The notes under the pieces are model-generated. The model searched no databases. It was not told the origin of the DNA and was given only the letters and a program-made list of their open reading frames with translations. Positions 14,957-16,825 of a stretch of DNA of 16,825 nt are shown one piece after another. Origin of the DNA: Bacillota bacterium (GTDB taxonomy: Bacteria > Bacillota > Clostridia > Christensenellales > UMGS416); assembly GCA_023409755.1 (NCBI GenBank), contig JAEYRA010000010.1, positions 1 through 16,825 on the forward strand. Direction: 5' to 3'. Numbering within the stretch: the stretch's first letter is position 1; the number at the start of each line of letters is the position of its first letter. The position numbers were made by a program, and so were the translations under genes.

Positions 14957-15086
14957 CAAAATCGCCCTGGAGGCGCGGGCGAACTTCCTAAGACCTGGCG
15001 ACCGGCCACAGGCGTCTGAGGCAGTGGCGGTAACTCGCCTTTCCTTATACTCCGCAACGGAAAGACTCAAACATCCCGCCCGACCA

Positions 15087-15165
15087 GCGCCCGGAAGGCG
15101 CAAGGCCAAGCGCCGTAATGGCGTTGTGAAACAACGCCATAGCCGCACGATGCGGCGTAAGGCGC
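15087..15165. repeat. structured repeat copy R2
   Basis: Second copy of the R1 unit in the same orientation, 244 bp on. It has the hairpin GCGCC-CGGAA-GGCGC (15087-15101), P1 GCGCC/GGCGC (15110-15114 with 15161-15165), P2 (15118-15127 with 15131-15140, loop GAA) and P3 (15142-15147 with 15151-15156, loop CGA). Against R1, the second P1 pair changes from G-C to C-G and the last P2 pair from C-G to T-A, so both stems are preserved. Confidence 0.75.
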
Positions 15166-15512
15166 ACGGGCTGTCGCAAGCTGCCTGCCACCGGTCGCCA
15201 GGGGGATGTTCGCACGCGCCCGGAGGGACGCACACCCCAGCTTCCGCCGCACGAATGATTCCCTCGAAATTAGGCTTTCGCTGGTGTGTGTGGTTAACGA
15301 TTGTGGCCGCGTCGCCGGTTTATCCCGCAGCGGCGCGCCTATGGCCCTACCATGTCACCGAACCCCTCCGCCTAAGCGGCGTCGCCCATGTGTCCTCGCA
15401 CGAGCAACACAAACAGAAGCCCACCGGCGGCGTGTACGTCGGTGGGCTTGCTTGCGGCCATGACGAGAACTCCCGCCTCGGGGGGGTCGCGGTCTGGGGG
15501 CCGCCGCGACAC
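15166..15512. other. gene-free stretch with two further hairpins
   Basis: No supported gene. There is a 10-bp hairpin at 15417-15449 (AAGCCCACCG/CGGTGGGCTT), terminator-like, and a 7-bp hairpin at 15486-15510 (GTCGCGG/CCGCGAC). CCGGTCGCCAGG at 15191-15202 is the exact inverse of 14994-15005, so this 12-bp inverted repeat brackets R2. Confidence 0.45.
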
Positions 15513-15547
15513 AAAAAAACCCCCGGCACGGTGTCACGCGCCGGGGG
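15513..15547 (-). terminator. terminator of the TM1266-rubrerythrin operon
   Basis: Minus strand: CCCCCGGC pairs with GCCGGGGG around a 12-nt loop, followed by seven T's. It lies about 20 bp after the rubrerythrin stop. Confidence 0.9.
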
Positions 15548-15567
15548 TAAAGGTGCGAAGGCGGAGA

Positions 15568-16110
15568 TTAGTAGTTCGTCGCGCGCATCTCGAAGTAAGC
15601 CTTCGGGTGGGCGCACACGGGGCAGACCTCCGGCGCGGCGTCGCCGATGTGGAGGTGACCGCAGTTACGGCAGATCCACACGGTTTCCTTGCAGTCCTTC
15701 TTGAAGACCGTGCCATCCTTGACGGCGGCGAGCAGCTTGTTGTAGCGCTCTTCGTGGGTCTTCTCGATGGCCAGAACGCCTTCCATCATCTTGGCGATGT
15801 GCTCGAAGCCCTCGGCCCGGGCAGTGTCGGCGAATTCGCGGTACATCTCGGTCCACTCATAGTGCTCGCCGGCGGCGGCGTCGACCAAGTTGGCCTCGGT
15901 CTTGGGCATGCCGCCATGGAGCTGCTTGAACCAGAGCTTGGCGTGCTCTTTTTCGTTGCCCGCCGTCTCCTCAAAAATCGCCGCTATCTGCTCATAGCCT
16001 TCCTTCTTGGCCTGGGAGGCGTAGTAGGTGTACTTGTTTCTGGCCTGGGACTCGCCGGCAAAGGCTGCCAGCAGGTTCGCTTCCGTCTTCGTGCCTTTCA
16101 GTTCTTTCAT
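15568..16110 (-). CDS. rubrerythrin
   Basis: 180 residues from MKELKGTKTEANLLAAFAGE, the usual start; an extension of 22 codons overlaps the upstream gene and is not needed. The ferritin-like four-helix domain (about 1-130) has diiron ligands including E20, E53-x2-H56 (NEKEHAK) and E116-x2-H119 (IEKTHEERY), with a MYREFADTARAEG helix between. The C-terminal rubredoxin-type site has C147, C150, C163 and C166 (CRNC and CPVC). Rubrerythrins reduce hydrogen peroxide in anaerobes, taking electrons through the rubredoxin site. The protein is cytoplasmic. It lies 58 bp downstream of a TM1266-type regulator and shares its promoter; the ribosome site is AGAGGATGAT at slightly long spacing. Confidence 0.96.
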   Translation of the reverse strand: MKELKGTKTEANLLAAFAGESQARNKYTYYASQAKKEGYEQIAAIFEETAGNEKEHAKLWFKQLHGGMPKTEANLVDAAAGEHYEWTEMYREFADTARAEGFEHIAKMMEGVLAIEKTHEERYNKLLAAVKDGTVFKKDCKETVWICRNCGHLHIGDAAPEVCPVCAHPKAYFEMRATNY

Positions 16111-16168
16111 TGTGGCATCATCCTCTCTGCGGTGTATTTGAAAGCACGCGGGTGCGTGCGTTTCAGCA

Positions 16169-16423
16169 TCAATCAAGCGCCATGTGTTTGGCGTTCACAC
16201 CCTCGATGGCATTGAGGGAGGTAAGCAGCGCGGCAATGTCGTCGCCGCTGCCGCAGACCTGCAAAATGATGAGCCCCTCGTTGGAGCAGGCGTCCTGCAC
16301 GCCCTCGTGCAGCCCGATGCGTGCGCGAATGGCGCAGCCGTTTTCGGTTAGCACCTGCTGCAGCTGGGTGGCGTGGTTCGCGCGCCCTTTGAGCGTCATC
16401 GCAACGATGTCATAAGCGGCCAT
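16169..16423 (-). CDS. TM1266-family (iron-only hydrogenase system) putative regulator
   Basis: 84 residues from MAAYDIVAMTLKGRANHA, with GGAGG 7 bases upstream. The whole protein is one small alpha/beta domain of the ACT/NikR-like type: strand, helix (HATQLQQVLTENG), strand (AIRARIGLHEG), strand (GLIILQVCGSGDDIAALL), helix, and the GVNAKHMALD end. This is the TM1266 family, named for its usual position beside hydrogenase maturation genes; ligand and targets are not established. It is the first gene of a two-gene operon with rubrerythrin, with a strong promoter, which suggests a link to oxygen or redox stress. No hydrogenase gene is in the window. Confidence 0.85.
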   Translation of the reverse strand: MAAYDIVAMTLKGRANHATQLQQVLTENGCAIRARIGLHEGVQDACSNEGLIILQVCGSGDDIAALLTSLNAIEGVNAKHMALD

Positions 16424-16462
16424 GGTAGTCCTCCGTGGGCAGTCTCTGTGCCCATATAGATC

Positions 16463-16491
16463 ATCATACCCTGCTGGGGAACGCCCGTCAA
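16463..16491 (-). promoter_or_regulatory. promoter of the TM1266-rubrerythrin operon
   Basis: Minus-strand TTGACG (16486-16491), 17-bp spacer, TATGAT (16463-16468). A palindrome ACAAT-GCA-ATTGT lies upstream at 16506-16518 and could be a regulator site. Confidence 0.75.
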
Positions 16492-16578
16492 GCCGGTTTT
16501 CAGACACAATGCAATTGTATCACACATTTATATATTGGGGTTATCTCACGTGCATGGGCGGTGCAGGGGACCGCCGCA

Positions 16579-16825
16579 TCACTGCCCGCCGCTGCGCACG
16601 GCAGGGCTGGGAGACAGGGCAGCGGCGCGTTGCCTGCCCGCTTTCCACTTGGCCGGCAGGATGCCCCGCAGCATTGCCCAGGGGTGGATGCCCATGAGCC
16701 GCAGCACGACGAGGTACACCCCCGCCCCGGCGCCCAGCGAGAGCCCTACGGCCGGGCCTTCGGCCCGCCCCCCCAGCAGCGCCCCGTGGGTGCGCCGCAC
16801 GGCGCGACCCCGCACCCGTGCCCCC
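16579..16825 (-). CDS. C-terminal part of a probable MATE/SpoVB-type membrane protein (runs off the window)
   Basis: Open to the right edge; the visible 82 residues end in PSPAVRSGGQ. A hydrophobic segment (LSLGAGAGVYLVVLRLMGI) followed by a short amphipathic tail (WAMLRGILPAKWK) fits the last transmembrane helix and tail of polysaccharide flippases of the MviN/SpoVB/Wzx group, but the part seen is too short to be sure. The start lies outside; an in-frame GTG at 16813-16815 is probably internal. Confidence 0.45.
   Translation of the reverse strand, partial: GARVRGRAVRRTHGALLGGRAEGPAVGLSLGAGAGVYLVVLRLMGIHPWAMLRGILPAKWKAGRQRAAALSPSPAVRSGGQ

Noticed and set aside
14713..15235. Short minus-strand open frames with similar peptides over R1 and R2
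   Set aside because: The similarity comes from the repeat itself. The shared bases follow the stems, there are no ribosome sites, and the compensated changes point to structure and not coding.
1..16825. CRISPR array or defence system
   Set aside because: No regularly spaced repeats and no cas, toxin-antitoxin or restriction genes were seen; the R1/R2 repeats are only two and are far apart.

Overview
The window reads like a moderately GC-rich genome of an anaerobic Bacillota (Clostridia-type) bacterium. The signs are AGGAGG-type ribosome binding sites, TTGACA/TATAAT-type promoters, tRNA genes with encoded CCA, a rubrerythrin, and a TM1266-type regulator known from anaerobes with iron-only hydrogenases. 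This lineage call is an inference from style; nothing here fixes the genus.

Left edge (1-3370, all minus strand): the start of sbcC, then sbcD, which share an ATGA overlap, then a visibly more AT-rich gene for a large secreted lipoprotein that ends at a good intrinsic terminator.

Centre (3621-11450): an accessory block. It holds an FAD-dependent oxidoreductase diverging from a DUF4091/GH123-like glycosidase, a 49-residue zinc-ribbon protein, an AraC-type regulator with a GyrI-like effector domain, a PHP-family phosphoesterase and an OFA-type transporter, separated by stretches with no recognisable gene. The block is bracketed by an intact tRNA-Ser(GCT) on the right and a diverged 3' fragment of the same tRNA on the left. 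The fragment is cut at the anticodon loop and lies in the same orientation, which is the layout left by integration into a tRNA gene. No integrase is present.

Right of it: two tRNA-Ser genes (GCT and TGA) read leftwards from one strong promoter, then asnS (leftwards) back to back with an uncharacterised two-domain protein (rightwards).

14640-15512 is non-coding. It holds two 80-bp copies of a structured repeat whose predicted stems differ by paired, compensating changes (R1 and R2), among other hairpins. I think this is the most interesting part of the window.

Right edge (15568-16825, minus): a TM1266-family regulator and rubrerythrin in one operon with a clear promoter and terminator, then the C-terminus of a probable MATE/SpoVB-type membrane protein running off the window.
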